Positions 24,606 through 34,320 of a stretch of 64,000 bases of DNA are shown one piece after another. Position numbers and translations under genes: made by a program. Source of the stretch: Terribacillus aidingensis (lineage in GTDB: Bacteria > Bacillota > Bacilli > Bacillales > Amphibacillaceae). The stretch is from NCBI RefSeq assembly GCF_040703035.1, contig NZ_CP159996.1, forward strand, positions 2,328,001 to 2,392,000, in the 5' to 3' direction. The notes beneath the pieces are model-generated. The model was not told where the DNA came from and did not search any database. It was given only the letters and a program-made list of their open reading frames with translations. Each line of letters begins with the position of its first letter. Position 1 is the stretch's first letter.

Positions 24606-24965
24606 TCAGCAATTCTCAGGCGTACCAGCATTCGTCGCTGTCTTAAATGACGAACCACACCCGCAGCTGACGATGGCGTTCGGGTTATCGATCGTGAACC
24701 CTCCACCCATCATATTCTGTTTGAAATCGATCGTCGTGCCTTGGATGACCGGGATGTCCATAGAACGGATGATGACCGGGATATCGTTGACCTCTTCGAA
24801 TGTATCCAACTCTTCATTCTTTTCGTATTCAAAGCCGAGGCTGTAGGAAAGGCCGCTGCAGCCGCCGCCTTTTACGCCAAAGCGCAGCAAAACAGTTTCT
24901 GCTTCTTCTTCCTTCATCATTTCCTTGATCTGAAGGCTCGCACTGTCGGTAATATTCAATACCAT
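24606..24965 (-). CDS. yutM: A-type iron-sulfur carrier, HesB/IscA family (YutM)
   Basis: A 119-residue Fe-S carrier of the SufA/ErpA type. The three metal-binding cysteines are C36 (GGGCSGLS), C101 and C103 (SCGCGSSF). A further Cys ends the chain. It receives clusters from the SUF scaffold and passes them to apo-proteins. GGGAGGT lies 7 bases upstream of the ATG. Nearby genes yutI, yuzD and yuzB also carry Cys motifs, as in B. subtilis. Confidence 0.92.
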   Translation of the reverse strand: MVLNITDSASLQIKEMMKEEEAETVLLRFGVKGGGCSGLSYSLGFEYEKNEELDTFEEVNDIPVIIRSMDIPVIQGTTIDFKQNMMGGGFTIDNPNAIVSCGCGSSFKTATNAGTPENC

Positions 24966-25023
24966 GTTAAGTTACCTCCCCATTCTAATCTTACTGTAAG
25001 TATACGCTCCTATACGCTGATGC

Positions 25024-25887
25024 TCAAGCACTGTGCTCCCAGTGAAAAATACCAGATACAGTCTTCTCGGCAGCACCGCGCATCCAGACGGAACCATCTT
25101 TTTCCCAGCGGATGAACAGATCGCCGCCGCTAAGATGCACGGTTACCTCTTCTCCGTATGGTGCTTTGCCATTTTGAATGGCTGCAACAACTGCTGCACA
25201 AGCGCCAGTACCGCATGCCTGGGTAACACCAGAGCCGCGTTCCCATACACGGAAATGCAATTCTTTCTCGGAAACCATTTCGATGAACTCTACGTTAACA
25301 CCTTCTGGGAATCTGGGATCATTCGTAATAACCGGACCCTGCGTATAAAGCGGTGCTTCCTCAATGTTATCGACAAAGAATACGGCGTGTGGATTGCCCA
25401 TGCTCACTGCTGTGACTTGAAGCTGTTCTTCACCTGCTTCAAAAGCTTCGTTGACGACTTCCTGACCAGTCTCACCTAGCATCGGAATCAATTCACGCTG
25501 TAAAATCGGTGCTCCCATATCAACTGTAACTTCATGCACATGCTCTTTTGTGCCATGGACTTGCGCTTCTACTTGGCCTGCCTTCGTCTGAATCGTGAAT
25601 GTATCATTTTCTACCAGACCGTTTTCATAAGCATATTTGGCAACACAGCGCAGGCCGTTACCGCAATTCATCGCTTCAGAACCGTCCAGGTTGAAAATAC
25701 GCATGCCTACGTCACATGTTTCGCTTGGATGGATGAGGATCAAGCCGTCAGATCCGATTCCGGTATTCCTGTCTGCAACAGCAATCGCAAGCGGTGCGAG
25801 CATTTCCTCCTCGAGCTGGAATTGAAAGAGATTTACGAAAATGTAGCTGTTTTTTAAGCCATGCAGTTTTACAAAAGGTATGTCCAT
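25024..25887 (-). CDS. dapF: Diaminopimelate epimerase
   Basis: A 287-residue epimerase converting LL- to meso-diaminopimelate for peptidoglycan and lysine. The two catalytic cysteines are C75 (NCGNGLRC) and the one in QACGTGACA, and the N-terminal KLHGLKNSYI holds the conserved Asn. The ATG at 25887 is chosen because GAGGAG is 8 bases before it; an ATG at 25893 is too close, and the ORF continues upstream without a signal. It lies downstream of yuzB on the same strand. Confidence 0.95.
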   Translation of the reverse strand: MDIPFVKLHGLKNSYIFVNLFQFQLEEEMLAPLAIAVADRNTGIGSDGLILIHPSETCDVGMRIFNLDGSEAMNCGNGLRCVAKYAYENGLVENDTFTIQTKAGQVEAQVHGTKEHVHEVTVDMGAPILQRELIPMLGETGQEVVNEAFEAGEEQLQVTAVSMGNPHAVFFVDNIEEAPLYTQGPVITNDPRFPEGVNVEFIEMVSEKELHFRVWERGSGVTQACGTGACAAVVAAIQNGKAPYGEEVTVHLSGGDLFIRWEKDGSVWMRGAAEKTVSGIFHWEHSA

Positions 25888-25947
25888 TGTCATTTCTCCT
25901 CTACTATGAAAAAAGCCATGGCCTGCGAAATGCAGACGCACGGCCAA

Positions 25948-26184
25948 TTAAAATAACGGATTTTCTTCGATGAACTTGTAGACATTTTCGACAAGCTCAT
26001 CAGGTGTCTCAGCTGTCACCGGTTCGCCATTTACGAGTGCGAACATGTGCTGGGCACAAATGCCGCAAAAGCTTGTACAGCCATATTCTATCACATCAAG
26101 GCCTGGGTCACTGTCAAGCTTCTCAAAAGCTGCCTGCGAGCCGGAGGCCAGATTATTAACACAAAATTCAATGATCGGATTCAT
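25948..26184 (-). CDS. yuzB: DUF1450 protein YuzB
   Basis: A 78-residue protein of the DUF1450/YuzB family. It has a C-x33-C-x2-C pattern (FCVNN, then GCTSFCGIC), which suggests a metal or Fe-S site, but no function is established. The ATG at 26184 fits AGGAG 9 bases upstream and gives the same length as B. subtilis YuzB. An imperfect hairpin with a T-run follows the stop, at about 25910-25945. Confidence 0.88.
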   Translation of the reverse strand: MNPIIEFCVNNLASGSQAAFEKLDSDPGLDVIEYGCTSFCGICAQHMFALVNGEPVTAETPDELVENVYKFIEENPLF

Positions 26185-26257
26185 CCCGCTCATCTCCTAT
26201 TCTAGGATGTAACACTATCAAGTGATAATCCTACCATAAGGCGGGATATCAGCACAA

Positions 26258-26569
26258 CTAGGTTGCGCTGACTGTTTCAACAGCTTTAGTGACTGCCTTA
26301 AGGGAAATGATTCCTTCCCCAGCTATTTCATCATTGACAAAAACAACTGGATAGAACAAATCCTCTTCTATAACCTTCGCAGCGAATTGTTTGTGCTTTT
26401 CTTCATCAGGCGGCTCATTGATGTCAATGTACTCAAATTGAAACTGTTTGTTTTCGAACTTCCTTGCCAATGCGGCCTGCAGCCATTCATACGTGTCCTT
26501 GGAGCTTGGTGCATTCACACAGCTCGCACAGATAATATCAGCTCCATAAACGGTAATAGTCGTGGTCAT
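26258..26569 (-). CDS. yuzD: DUF1462 protein YuzD
   Basis: A 103-residue protein of the YuzD/DUF1462 family with a thioredoxin-like outline and a CASC motif (IICASCVNAPSS, about residues 14-17) near the N-terminus. Function is unknown. A disulfide or Fe-S delivery role is guessed from the yutI-yutM context. The ATG has GGAG 6 bases upstream. It is divergent from yutI. Confidence 0.88.
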   Translation of the reverse strand: MTTTITVYGADIICASCVNAPSSKDTYEWLQAALARKFENKQFQFEYIDINEPPDEEKHKQFAAKVIEEDLFYPVVFVNDEIAGEGIISLKAVTKAVETVSAT

Positions 26570-26726
26570 TCGGCTCCATCCTCTCGTATACTGATAGCTT
26601 CAGTTTACCGTAACAATCACGATGTTGGAATTTATTTTTTAATTGATAGAATTTCTCAGTTAGCCAGCGTGGATTTTTTGCCCGAAAGGATTTATAATGA
26701 ATATATAATCGTAAGGGGGATAATGG

Positions 26727-26951
26727 ATGATGGAAAACCAAGTACAAGAAGTTTTGAATAAATTGCGTCCATTCTTGCTGCGTGATGGCGGCGACGTCGA
26801 GCTAGTCGATGTTGATGAAGGTATCGTGCGTCTGCGTCTTATGGGAGCATGCGGCAACTGCCCAAGCTCTACGATCACATTGAAAGCCGGAATTGAACGT
26901 GCCTTGATGGCAGAAGTTCCTGGAGTGCGTGAGATCGAGCAAGTATTCTAA
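26727..26951 (+). CDS. yutI: NifU-like Fe-S carrier YutI (Nfu)
   Basis: A 74-residue NifU C-terminal domain protein. The Fe-S binding CxxC is C42-GN-C45 ([13 protein letters not shown]). It carries a 4Fe-4S cluster between two subunits. It is shorter than B. subtilis YutI (about 111 residues), which has a longer N-terminal part. The ATG at 26727 or the next at 26730 is served by GGGGG at 26715-26719. Confidence 0.9.
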   Translation: MMENQVQEVLNKLRPFLLRDGGDVELVDVDEGIVRLRLMGACGNCPSSTITLKAGIERALMAEVPGVREIEQVF

Positions 26952-26960
26952 TACATTGAT

Positions 26961-26999
26961 AGAACCACGGAAAAGTGAAAACTTTCCCGTGGTTCTTTA
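26961..26999 (+). terminator. Terminator of yutI
   Basis: AGAACCACGG (26961-26970) pairs with CCGTGGTTCT (26987-26996), with an inner AAAG/CTTT pairing, and runs into TTT. Confidence 0.8.
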
Positions 27000-27033
27000 T
27001 TTATACGCAAGACATTCCATAAACGACAATGAT

Positions 27034-27067
27034 AAACCCACAGAAATCATCCAGTTTCTGTGGGTTT
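27034..27067 (-). terminator. Terminator of the hom-thrC-thrB operon
   Basis: AAACCCACAGAAA (27034-27046) pairs with TTTCTGTGGGTTT (27055-27067). It lies just past the thrB stop on the minus strand. Confidence 0.8.
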
Positions 27068-27069
27068 TG

Positions 27070-27972
27070 TTAAGCTTCAACAGCCAACTCGACTGCGCAG
27101 CTCCCTTTGGCAGCACAAGAAAGCAAAAGCCATTCAAATTCAGGATACAATTTCTGATAGTGTGAATGAACCGCATCCGCTCGGGCTTCATCAACTAAAG
27201 CTATCATTGTCGGCCCAGCTCCGCTTAAATAGACACCATATGCTGCTTTCTGAAGTGAGTCCGAGATTTTCTTATAATGGGGAATCATTGACTGCCTGTA
27301 AGGCTGATGGAAAAGATCCTTCGTCAACATCTCTCCGAGCAGCTCCCAGTTTTGCTGCAGCAAAGCAGCAACGGCTACATTCGCAATGCCACTTGCCTTT
27401 ACAGCGTCTTTATACAGGAGCTGATCTGGAAGAACTGCTCTGGCATCTGCTGTTGCGAGCTCGAATGAAGGAATAACTGCCAGGAAGCGTACATCCTTCA
27501 TCGGTGTCTGCACATAATGGACTTTGTCATCATAATAGCCGATTACACACCCACCTAAAATGGATGGTGCTGCGTTATCAGGATGTCCTTCCAAACTGAC
27601 AGCGATATCGAGCTTTTCTTCATCACTCAATTGAAGCGCCAAAAGACAATCAGCAAGTTCAATTCCCGCGACAAGAGCGGTGGCACTGCTGCCTAATCCT
27701 CTAGCCAGCGGAATATCACTACTCATTCGGACTGTACATGCCGGCAGATCACTATATCCATAGCGATCCGCAACATAAAGTGCCGTTTCATAGATCATAT
27801 TGTCCTTACCTGCCGGAAGTCCTTGTACAGCTTCCGACATCGGAATGAATTCCCACTCTGATCCAGGCTGGACTTCCAGCTCCAAATACAGATCTAGAGC
27901 GATCCCAACCGAATCGAATCCTGGTCCGATATTGGCGGTGCTTGCGGGTACGCTTATTTGCCAGCGTTTCAT
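27070..27972 (-). CDS. thrB: Homoserine kinase
   Basis: A 300-residue GHMP-family kinase that phosphorylates L-homoserine. The N-terminal PASTANIGPGFDSVG and the ATP loop PLARGLGSSATA are typical. It is the last gene of hom-thrC-thrB, and its ATG overlaps the thrC stop (TAATG), so translation is coupled. Confidence 0.96.
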   Translation of the reverse strand: MKRWQISVPASTANIGPGFDSVGIALDLYLELEVQPGSEWEFIPMSEAVQGLPAGKDNMIYETALYVADRYGYSDLPACTVRMSSDIPLARGLGSSATALVAGIELADCLLALQLSDEEKLDIAVSLEGHPDNAAPSILGGCVIGYYDDKVHYVQTPMKDVRFLAVIPSFELATADARAVLPDQLLYKDAVKASGIANVAVAALLQQNWELLGEMLTKDLFHQPYRQSMIPHYKKISDSLQKAAYGVYLSGAGPTMIALVDEARADAVHSHYQKLYPEFEWLLLSCAAKGSCAVELAVEA

Positions 27973-29027
27973 TACATCCGCTCCCTGATGGCGTCTGCAA
28001 TCACCTGTTCTTCGTTCGGGAGCACAACCGGCTTGATAGTACTGTATTCTATTGCTGTATTAGGATCCTTCAATCCGTTACCAGTCAGTACACTAACGAC
28101 TGTTGCACCTTTGGGCACCTCACCCTGCTCCAACGCCTTCAGCAGCCCAGCGAATGAAGCACAAGATCCTGGTTCAGCGAAAATCCCTTCCTCACGGGCG
28201 ATTTTTTGATAAGCAGCGATAATCTGCTCATCTGTCACTTCATCGATTGTTCCGCCTGATTCATCTCTTGCAGCGGTTGCTTTCTGCCAGCTTGCAGGAT
28301 TACCAATACGTATGGCAGTACCGACTGTTTCCGGATTGTCGAACACCCTATCATGCACAATCGGAGCTGCTCCGCTTGCTTGGTAGCCTTTCAGTACTGG
28401 AAGACTGTATCCTTTTTCTAGTTCATATTCCTTGAAACCTTTCCAGTAAGCACTAATGTTACCTGCATTGCCAACCGGAATGAAGAGATAATCCGGCGCT
28501 TGTCCCAGTTGTTCGCACAGCTCGAAGGCCGCCGTCTTCTGTCCTTCGAGACGATATGGATTGACAGAATTTACGAGTGCTACCGGCTCGGTTTCACTTA
28601 AATTCCGTACAACACGCAGTGCATCATCAAAATTGCCTTCGATTGAGAAAATTTCCGCTCCGTACATAACAGCCTGTGCCAGTTTCCCTTGTGCAATTTT
28701 ACCTTCTGGAATGACGACGAAGCAGCGCATACCAGCGCGGGCTGCATATGCAGCTGCTGAAGCAGATGTATTGCCTGTGGAAGCACAGATGACTGCTTTC
28801 GCCCCTGCTTCTTTTGCCTTGGCAATGGCCATGACCATACCGCGATCCTTGAAGCTTCCCGTCGGGTTCGCTCCTTCGATTTTCGCATAGGCCTCGATAC
28901 CATACGCTGCTGACAGCTTTTCAAGTTTTACTAAAGGTGTATTTCCTTCTCCTAAACTTAATGCTGGTGTTTCCTCTGATATCGGTAAATGATTCTTATA
29001 CGCTTCTAAAAGACCTTTCCATCCCAT
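27972..29027 (-). CDS. thrC: Threonine synthase
   Basis: A 351-residue PLP enzyme that converts O-phosphohomoserine to threonine. The PLP lysine is in [10 protein letters not shown] (about residue 58), with a phosphate-binding glycine-rich loop [15 protein letters not shown] and a second one, [11 protein letters not shown]. The ATG at 29027 is chosen because GGAGAGG lies 10 bases upstream; the TTG at 29036 is too close. It overlaps hom by seven bases. Confidence 0.96.
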   Translation of the reverse strand: MGWKGLLEAYKNHLPISEETPALSLGEGNTPLVKLEKLSAAYGIEAYAKIEGANPTGSFKDRGMVMAIAKAKEAGAKAVICASTGNTSASAAAYAARAGMRCFVVIPEGKIAQGKLAQAVMYGAEIFSIEGNFDDALRVVRNLSETEPVALVNSVNPYRLEGQKTAAFELCEQLGQAPDYLFIPVGNAGNISAYWKGFKEYELEKGYSLPVLKGYQASGAAPIVHDRVFDNPETVGTAIRIGNPASWQKATAARDESGGTIDEVTDEQIIAAYQKIAREEGIFAEPGSCASFAGLLKALEQGEVPKGATVVSVLTGNGLKDPNTAIEYSTIKPVVLPNEEQVIADAIRERM

Positions 29028-29032
29028 GCTTC

Positions 29033-30328
29033 TCAATCCTCTCCGTCTACACGATAGCAGCTGATGACGCGTTTCACGACGTTTAATTGCTCCAGCTGCT
29101 GTATGCTGTTTTCGATTTGCTGCTTGCTGTGTTTATGTGTCACCATGACAACTTCTGCTGTTTTTGATTTGGAATGCGGCAGCTGGAGGATTTTCGCAAA
29201 CGAGACATCCTGGCCTGCAAAGACATTTGTGACGGCATGGAATGCACCTGTCTGATCCTCTGCTTCAACACGAATGAAATACTTGGCGTGCTTTTCTGTA
29301 TTATCCTTTAAAGCAGTTTTATATTGCGGCTGCACATATGCTTTTCCACTGACTCCTAAGCGAATATTCTTGATGACCTCCATAAGATCTGATACGACTG
29401 CTGTCGCTGTTGGCAGACCGCCAGCTCCCGGACCATAAAACATCGTCTCCCCGACAGCGTGCCCATACACATAAACGGCATTGAACTCATTCTTCACTTG
29501 TGCCAGCGGATGTGCTTCCGGCAGCAAAGTGGGCTCGACGCTGACTTCGACTTTTCCCTCATCAATTGCAGCGATACCGATCAGCTTCACAATATAGCCG
29601 AGTTTTCCTGCAAACTCGATATCTTCCTGAGAGATGGAAGTGATACCAGCAACTTGGACATCACTATATGCCACTGGCATCTTGAAGGCCAAGTTCGCCA
29701 GCAATGTCATCTTACGGGCTGCATCCAGACCTTCTACATCCGACGTTGGATCAGCTTCGGCAAATCCAAGTGCCTGCGCTTCCTCCAGCACTGTTTCAAA
29801 GGATAGGTTTTCATCTGTCATTTTCGTAAGGATGAAATTCGTCGTTCCATTGACTATTCCCATCACTTTCTCAATTTTATCTGAAGCAAGACCGTCACTG
29901 AGTGAACGAAGAATCGGTATGCCGCCGGCCACACTAGCCTCGTAATAAATATCGGTACCATATTCCTGGGATAGTGTAAACAGCTTATCACCATGCTCTG
30001 CCATCAAGTCTTTATTGGCTGTCACGATATGTTTTCGATTCCGTATGCCACGTTCCAGCAGCTGAAATGTATCTTCCATGCCGCCCATCACTTCCACAAT
30101 GATATCAATGTCCGGGTTATCTGTAATATCAGCGGCTTCCGTCGTAAGGATGGAAGCATCCCTGATATACTCCCGTTTCTTCTCCTTATCTTTGACGAGC
30201 ACTTTCGCTACTTCCACTTCACAGCCGAGCTTATACCGAATCTGTTCCTGGTGATCCTGCAAAATTTGAACCACACCGCTTCCAACTGTGCCAAGGCCGC
30301 ATAAGCCGATTTGTATCCTTTGTTTCAT
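29033..30328 (-). CDS. hom: Homoserine dehydrogenase
   Basis: A 431-residue NAD(P)-dependent enzyme reducing aspartate semialdehyde to homoserine. It has the Rossmann motif [11 protein letters not shown], the catalytic domain with VAGGIPI and GNGTTN-type [10 protein letters not shown] segments, and a C-terminal ACT domain ([14 protein letters not shown]) for feedback sensing. AGGAGG is 9 bases before the ATG at 30328. No T-box or leader peptide is visible in the 88 bases upstream. It heads hom-thrC-thrB. Confidence 0.96.
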   Translation of the reverse strand: MKQRIQIGLCGLGTVGSGVVQILQDHQEQIRYKLGCEVEVAKVLVKDKEKKREYIRDASILTTEAADITDNPDIDIIVEVMGGMEDTFQLLERGIRNRKHIVTANKDLMAEHGDKLFTLSQEYGTDIYYEASVAGGIPILRSLSDGLASDKIEKVMGIVNGTTNFILTKMTDENLSFETVLEEAQALGFAEADPTSDVEGLDAARKMTLLANLAFKMPVAYSDVQVAGITSISQEDIEFAGKLGYIVKLIGIAAIDEGKVEVSVEPTLLPEAHPLAQVKNEFNAVYVYGHAVGETMFYGPGAGGLPTATAVVSDLMEVIKNIRLGVSGKAYVQPQYKTALKDNTEKHAKYFIRVEAEDQTGAFHAVTNVFAGQDVSFAKILQLPHSKSKTAEVVMVTHKHSKQQIENSIQQLEQLNVVKRVISCYRVDGED

Positions 30329-30416
30329 CTCACCCAGCCTCCTGTCCACCTCAAATAAACAAATGTTTTTATATAAAGGACATTATAACTCTATCAATCT
30401 ACTATCGCAACCGACT

Positions 30417-31367
30417 TTACAAATAATTTTCCAATATCGGTATCTCAAGAGTATGCGCATCGACTTGCATACGGTCGAATAATCCGCTGAGACGTTGCTC
30501 GTACTTGCTTTGCTGCATGATGAGAGTTTCATACGCTTTTCCAGTCAGACCTTTCTCCATCTGATCGTACAGATGAAGCGGCATGATCAATCTGGCATAC
30601 AGCAGTCGCATTCCGAAAACAGAGAGCGGCCGCTGCTGCATATAAGACTGCAGAAATTCAGCCGTTTCCCCTTCCTCCTTCTTACAAAAGGCAGTCCTTG
30701 TGAATTCTGCCAAGTCACGAGCTGGATGGTCATAAATGATGTTATGAGGCAGCACATATGTATCTGCCAGTTCAGAACCGTATTTGGTGAATACCGTGGT
30801 CGGCTGATCATAGTCCGTGAAACGGAACTCATTGCTTGTTTCATTCAAATATTGAATGGCAAGCTCTGTCCTGCCGATAACATAGTGAAAGGTATCCAGA
30901 AATACCCGTTCTTCATGGACAAGCGGCCGTTTCTGATACATGTTTGAATAAAGCCGTTCTGCCTGCGACAGACGAGCAGTCCAAAGATCACTCCACTTTC
31001 CGTAGCTGGAGAGTGTATCAGGCGCAAATGGACATCCGGCACCCAGCTGATGAAATGCTGCCAGCTCTGCCCCATGCGCATCAAGACCCCTTGGATAAGG
31101 CGGCGGCATTTCCACAACGAGATACGCCGTATTTTCATAGACCGTCAATATCTGTCCATCCGTTGTCAGCATTGGCTGCGCAAGACGGGGAAAACCTGCC
31201 TCTTGCATATAAACAGTGATAGCAGCCAATTCATAATAACTGTCTTGATCCGTCCTTGCTGGTATAATGACATATAGTCGATCCGTTGTCTGATAAGCGT
31301 GATAATTCCGGTAGGATACCGGCTTGCCGCTGAAACCTGGAATATACTGCTGCATCAACTGCAACAC
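30417..31367 (-). CDS. yutH: Spore coat-associated protein YutH
   Basis: A 316-residue protein of the CotS/YutH family, which has an aminoglycoside-kinase-like fold without a convincing catalytic loop. In B. subtilis YutH is a forespore/coat-associated protein. The start is best placed at a GTG (31367), 9 bases after AGGAGG; a TTG at 31373 is only three bases from it. It is divergent from yutG. The kinase-like fold is probably structural, but this is inference. Confidence 0.8.
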   Translation of the reverse strand: MLQLMQQYIPGFSGKPVSYRNYHAYQTTDRLYVIIPARTDQDSYYELAAITVYMQEAGFPRLAQPMLTTDGQILTVYENTAYLVVEMPPPYPRGLDAHGAELAAFHQLGAGCPFAPDTLSSYGKWSDLWTARLSQAERLYSNMYQKRPLVHEERVFLDTFHYVIGRTELAIQYLNETSNEFRFTDYDQPTTVFTKYGSELADTYVLPHNIIYDHPARDLAEFTRTAFCKKEEGETAEFLQSYMQQRPLSVFGMRLLYARLIMPLHLYDQMEKGLTGKAYETLIMQQSKYEQRLSGLFDRMQVDAHTLEIPILENYL

Positions 31368-31497
31368 GAGCAAACACCTCCTATTTCATTTTATGATGCA
31401 TAGGTAAGAAACATGTTCCAGTACTGATGGTTGGCGCATAGGCTAGAAGGGTATACTGCTAAACAGAGAATCATACATAGGAAAGTGAAGTGATCTT

Positions 31498-31995
31498 ATG
31501 ACAGCTGAATTAGAGAAAAAAGCGCGGGAGTGGCTCATCGAACGCGGTGTGCAAGTAAAAGATATCGCGGAGCTTGTACATTTTCTCCAAGAGAAATATT
31601 ATCCTGGCCTTACGATGGACCGTTGTATTTATAATGTAGAACGTGTATTGTCCAAAAGAGAAGTTCAAAACGCCATCCTCACAGGGATCCAGCTTGATGT
31701 ACTAACGGAACAAGGAAAACTGGAACAGCCGCTGCAAGATAACCTGGCGAGAGATGAAAGCCTGTATGGTATCGACGAAGTGATTGCACTTTCCATCATC
31801 AACTTATATGGATCTATAGGATTTACGAATTATGGCTATATCGACAAACAGAAACCTGGTATTTTGGCCAAGCTGAATGACAAAAGCAGCGGGGAATGCC
31901 ATACCTTTCTGGACGACATTGTAGGGGCAATCGCGGCTGCAGCAGCGAGCAGACTTGCACACAGCCAGAACGACGAAGAAAATATTGATGGATAA
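31498..31995 (+). CDS. yutG: Phosphatidylglycerophosphatase A-like protein YutG
   Basis: A 165-residue soluble protein of the PgpA (PF04608) family; the C-terminal motif DDIVGAIAAAAASRL is diagnostic. PgpA removes phosphate from phosphatidylglycerophosphate, but the Bacillus soluble form lacks membrane helices, so its exact role is not settled. AAAGTGAAG precedes the ATG. It has its own terminator. Confidence 0.85.
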   Translation: MTAELEKKAREWLIERGVQVKDIAELVHFLQEKYYPGLTMDRCIYNVERVLSKREVQNAILTGIQLDVLTEQGKLEQPLQDNLARDESLYGIDEVIALSIINLYGSIGFTNYGYIDKQKPGILAKLNDKSSGECHTFLDDIVGAIAAAAASRLAHSQNDEENIDG

Positions 31996-31997
31996 CA

Positions 31998-32026
31998 AAG
32001 AAGCAGCTTTCTGGCTGCTTCTTTTT
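31998..32026 (+). terminator. Terminator of yutG
   Basis: AAGAAGCAGC (31998-32007) pairs with GCTGCTTCTT (32014-32023), followed by TTT. Confidence 0.85.
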
Positions 32027-32101
32027 GTTGTATAAAAACTGTATCCATTCAGTATATTCCCGAATATAGTGTAAACGTCTAGTATACGAGGAGGGAATCT
32101 T

Positions 32102-32605
32102 TTGGAAAATACCACAGCCGGCTATCCGAACCACTTAGCATGGCATGAAACTCTTGAACTGCATGAACTTGTCGCTTCACAAGCTGTTGCCTTGATGAAA
32201 ATGAAACAATTCATTGGGAATATCAACGACGGTGAACTTCGCTCCATTTATGAACAGACGATCAAAGGTCTGGAGAACAATTTGAATGAACTGCTTCAGT
32301 TTTTTCCTTATGCACCCGGACCCAACGAAGTAACAGATACACGACAAGTCAGTCCTGCTTTCTATGCCGGTGATTTGCTTCTTTTCGCCAAGACATCTGT
32401 CCGGAATTATGCGATTGCTATCACAGAAACTGCTACACCTGTTCTCCGCGAAACGCTAAGAAAGCAGTTACAGCTGGCAATCGATACGCATGCGAAAATC
32501 TTTGATTATATGTACAGAAGAGGCCTTTACCCAGCATATAACTTCGAGCGTCTGCTGCAAAATGATATCAGAAATGCCAATAGAGCACTGCAGATGGGTT
32601 ACTGA
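32102..32605 (+). CDS. CotF-like spore coat protein
   Basis: A 167-residue, mostly helical protein of the CotF family. Two helical hairpin repeats (HETLELHELVASQAVALMKMK and the segment around ETLRKQLQLAIDTHAKIFDYM) resemble ferritin-like coat proteins. The start is a TTG at 32102 with GAGGAGGG upstream. A location in the spore coat is inferred from the family. The gene lies between yutG and yutF, where it is an addition relative to B. subtilis. Confidence 0.75.
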   Translation: MENTTAGYPNHLAWHETLELHELVASQAVALMKMKQFIGNINDGELRSIYEQTIKGLENNLNELLQFFPYAPGPNEVTDTRQVSPAFYAGDLLLFAKTSVRNYAIAITETATPVLRETLRKQLQLAIDTHAKIFDYMYRRGLYPAYNFERLLQNDIRNANRALQMGY

Positions 32606-32628
32606 CATCTTGATATAAGGGCTTAATT

Positions 32629-32666
32629 AATAAGGAGCAGCCTCCAATAGAGGCCGCTCCTTATTT
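32629..32666. terminator. Bidirectional terminator between the coat gene and yutF
   Basis: AATAAGGAGC...GCCTC pairs with GAGGCCGCTCCTTATT with one mismatch around a short loop. The right arm contains the yutF stop codon. Confidence 0.85.
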
Positions 32667-33428
32667 GAATTCCCATTCCGTTAACGTATCAATCGTATAT
32701 GTTGGTTTGGGGTCTAAAGAAGGAAGCTCTTCCCTTCTTGTAAATCCGGTGCAAACCATCAGTGTATCCATTCCTGCCCGGATACCTGCTGTTATATCTG
32801 TTAAATAGTTGTCACCAACCATAAGAACTTGTTCCTTATCCATATCCAATAGCTTCCTTGCTTGCTCCATCATGATGTTCTCTGGTTTGCCGATAAAAGT
32901 CGGTTCAATACCAGTGCTGACAGAAATGACAGCTGTCATCGCACCGTTTCCCGGCATTAAGCCAGCATCTGTAGGCAGGGCTCGATCACTGTTTGTGGAG
33001 AGGAACTTTGCTCCTGCCCGAACAAGCAGACATGCCTTTGCCAGCTTCTCATATGTGATCGATGTATCAAGACCAATAACAACAAAATCACAATCTTCTT
33101 CTGCTAAGGTGAGCTCTTCTTTCGACAAGGCATCAAACAGCCCTTCCTCACCGATGGCAAATACCCGGGCAGCTGGATTGTGCTCACGGATGTATGCTGC
33201 GGTCGCCATGCTCGTCGTGAACACATCTTCCGGTTCTGCTGCGATATCCATTTGACGGAGCTTAGAAGCTACTTGCTCCTGGGTGCGCGTTGAATTGTTC
33301 GTTACGAAAAGATGCTTTTTACCGGCCGCCTTTAGTCTCTGAATGAATCCTGGCGCGGCTTCGATCCGCTCCTTACCGAGGTACATCGTTCCATCTAAAT
33401 CAATCAGATATCCATCATAAGCTTTCAT
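32661..33428 (-). CDS. yutF: HAD-family sugar phosphatase YutF
   Basis: A 255-residue NagD-type HAD phosphatase (subfamily IIA). The nucleophile D10 and acid/base D12 are in LIDLDGT, and Mg-binding residues are in VGDNYLTDI. B. subtilis YutF dephosphorylates small phosphates such as 5' or 3' nucleotides and sugar phosphates. The ATG at 33428 follows AAGGAG by 9-10 bases. Its start overlaps the end of yutE. Confidence 0.92.
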   Translation of the reverse strand: MKAYDGYLIDLDGTMYLGKERIEAAPGFIQRLKAAGKKHLFVTNNSTRTQEQVASKLRQMDIAAEPEDVFTTSMATAAYIREHNPAARVFAIGEEGLFDALSKEELTLAEEDCDFVVIGLDTSITYEKLAKACLLVRAGAKFLSTNSDRALPTDAGLMPGNGAMTAVISVSTGIEPTFIGKPENIMMEQARKLLDMDKEQVLMVGDNYLTDITAGIRAGMDTLMVCTGFTRREELPSLDPKPTYTIDTLTEWEFK

Positions 33429-33867
33429 CTTGGCTGCTCCTTGAAAAAGCGGAAGCTGTCCGCGTCTCATCCACCAGATATGCTCTTACCCACTCTACAT
33501 ATTGCCCAAGCAAATCGTGATGTTTCTCCATCGTATCCGAAAGTCTTTGGTGATCCACCTGCTGATATTCAGCAGTGAGCATTTTACGCAGCACAATCAC
33601 TTCTTTAAAGGCTGGTGCAGTGTCTTCGGCTATCACCTTTTCATCTGCAAGGATATCGATAATATCATCATAACTGCCCGGATCACGCATAATAAATCCA
33701 TCAATTACACTGTTGCCCGTATCCAGTATACCTTCAATCAAGAGCTGCGCCCGCCGTTCAGCCGCAAGCTTATCTGTCAGCCCGGCAGAATGAGATACCT
33801 CTGCTGCCAGCAGTTCTTCCATATATGTAAGGATTGCTTCAATCTTTCGTTTATCCACAAAGTACAT
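33415..33867 (-). CDS. yutE: DUF86/HepT-like protein YutE
   Basis: A 150-residue four-helix protein of the DUF86 (HEPN/HepT) family. In toxin HepT an R-x4-6-H motif forms the RNase site; the matching region here (RDPGSYDD) lacks the His. No MntA nucleotidyltransferase partner is adjacent. It is therefore probably a housekeeping homologue, not an active toxin. Its 3' end overlaps yutF by 14 bases and yutD lies 24 bases upstream, forming yutD-yutE-yutF. Confidence 0.85.
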   Translation of the reverse strand: MYFVDKRKIEAILTYMEELLAAEVSHSAGLTDKLAAERRAQLLIEGILDTGNSVIDGFIMRDPGSYDDIIDILADEKVIAEDTAPAFKEVIVLRKMLTAEYQQVDHQRLSDTMEKHHDLLGQYVEWVRAYLVDETRTASAFSRSSQDESL

Positions 33868-33891
33868 CGTATTTGCCCCTCTCTTGCGCGT

Positions 33892-34176
33892 TTACTTTGC
33901 CGGAACTTTTTTCACGACAAAGTATGCACAGCCAAAATTGCAATACTCATACAAATAATCTTCCAAAGTGCTGATTTTCGTATCGAAGGTGGCTTTTGGG
34001 TTGTCGTCATCAAAAAAACCTTTCAGACGAAGCTGCTCATATCCCCAGTCACCGACAATGTAATCATATTTCGTCAGGATTTCGCTGTAGCGGTTTTGGA
34101 ATGCCTGTTCCTGAAAGGCTCCCTTTACATCCTGCACCACTTCATAGTGCTTGCCTTGTACTGTTGTTTTCACCAT
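33892..34176 (-). CDS. yutD: DUF1027 protein YutD
   Basis: A 94-residue protein of the YutD/DUF1027 family, recognised from DYIVGDWGYEQLRLKGFF and the C-terminal YCNFGCAYFV. Function is unknown. GGGGAGT precedes the ATG. It is the first gene of yutDEF and is divergent from lytH. Confidence 0.88.
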   Translation of the reverse strand: MVKTTVQGKHYEVVQDVKGAFQEQAFQNRYSEILTKYDYIVGDWGYEQLRLKGFFDDDNPKATFDTKISTLEDYLYEYCNFGCAYFVVKKVPAK

Positions 34177-34320
34177 CTATCGACTCCCCTATCTTGTTTC
34201 TAGTGTAGCATATTTCTTTTATATTTTCGCATTCCTTCCTTTCAACTATTGATCGGGACTCATGAATTTCTGATCTCTGTACAAACTAACAGTAAACGTA
34301 TAAGGAAAGGTGAGCAGCAC

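Noticed and set aside
30329..30416. T-box or leader attenuator before hom
   Set aside because: The 88-base stretch has no T-box motif, no terminator and no leader peptide.
33415..33867. HepT-MntA toxin-antitoxin system
   Set aside because: The HepT catalytic His is missing, no nucleotidyltransferase is adjacent, and yutDEF synteny points to a housekeeping gene.
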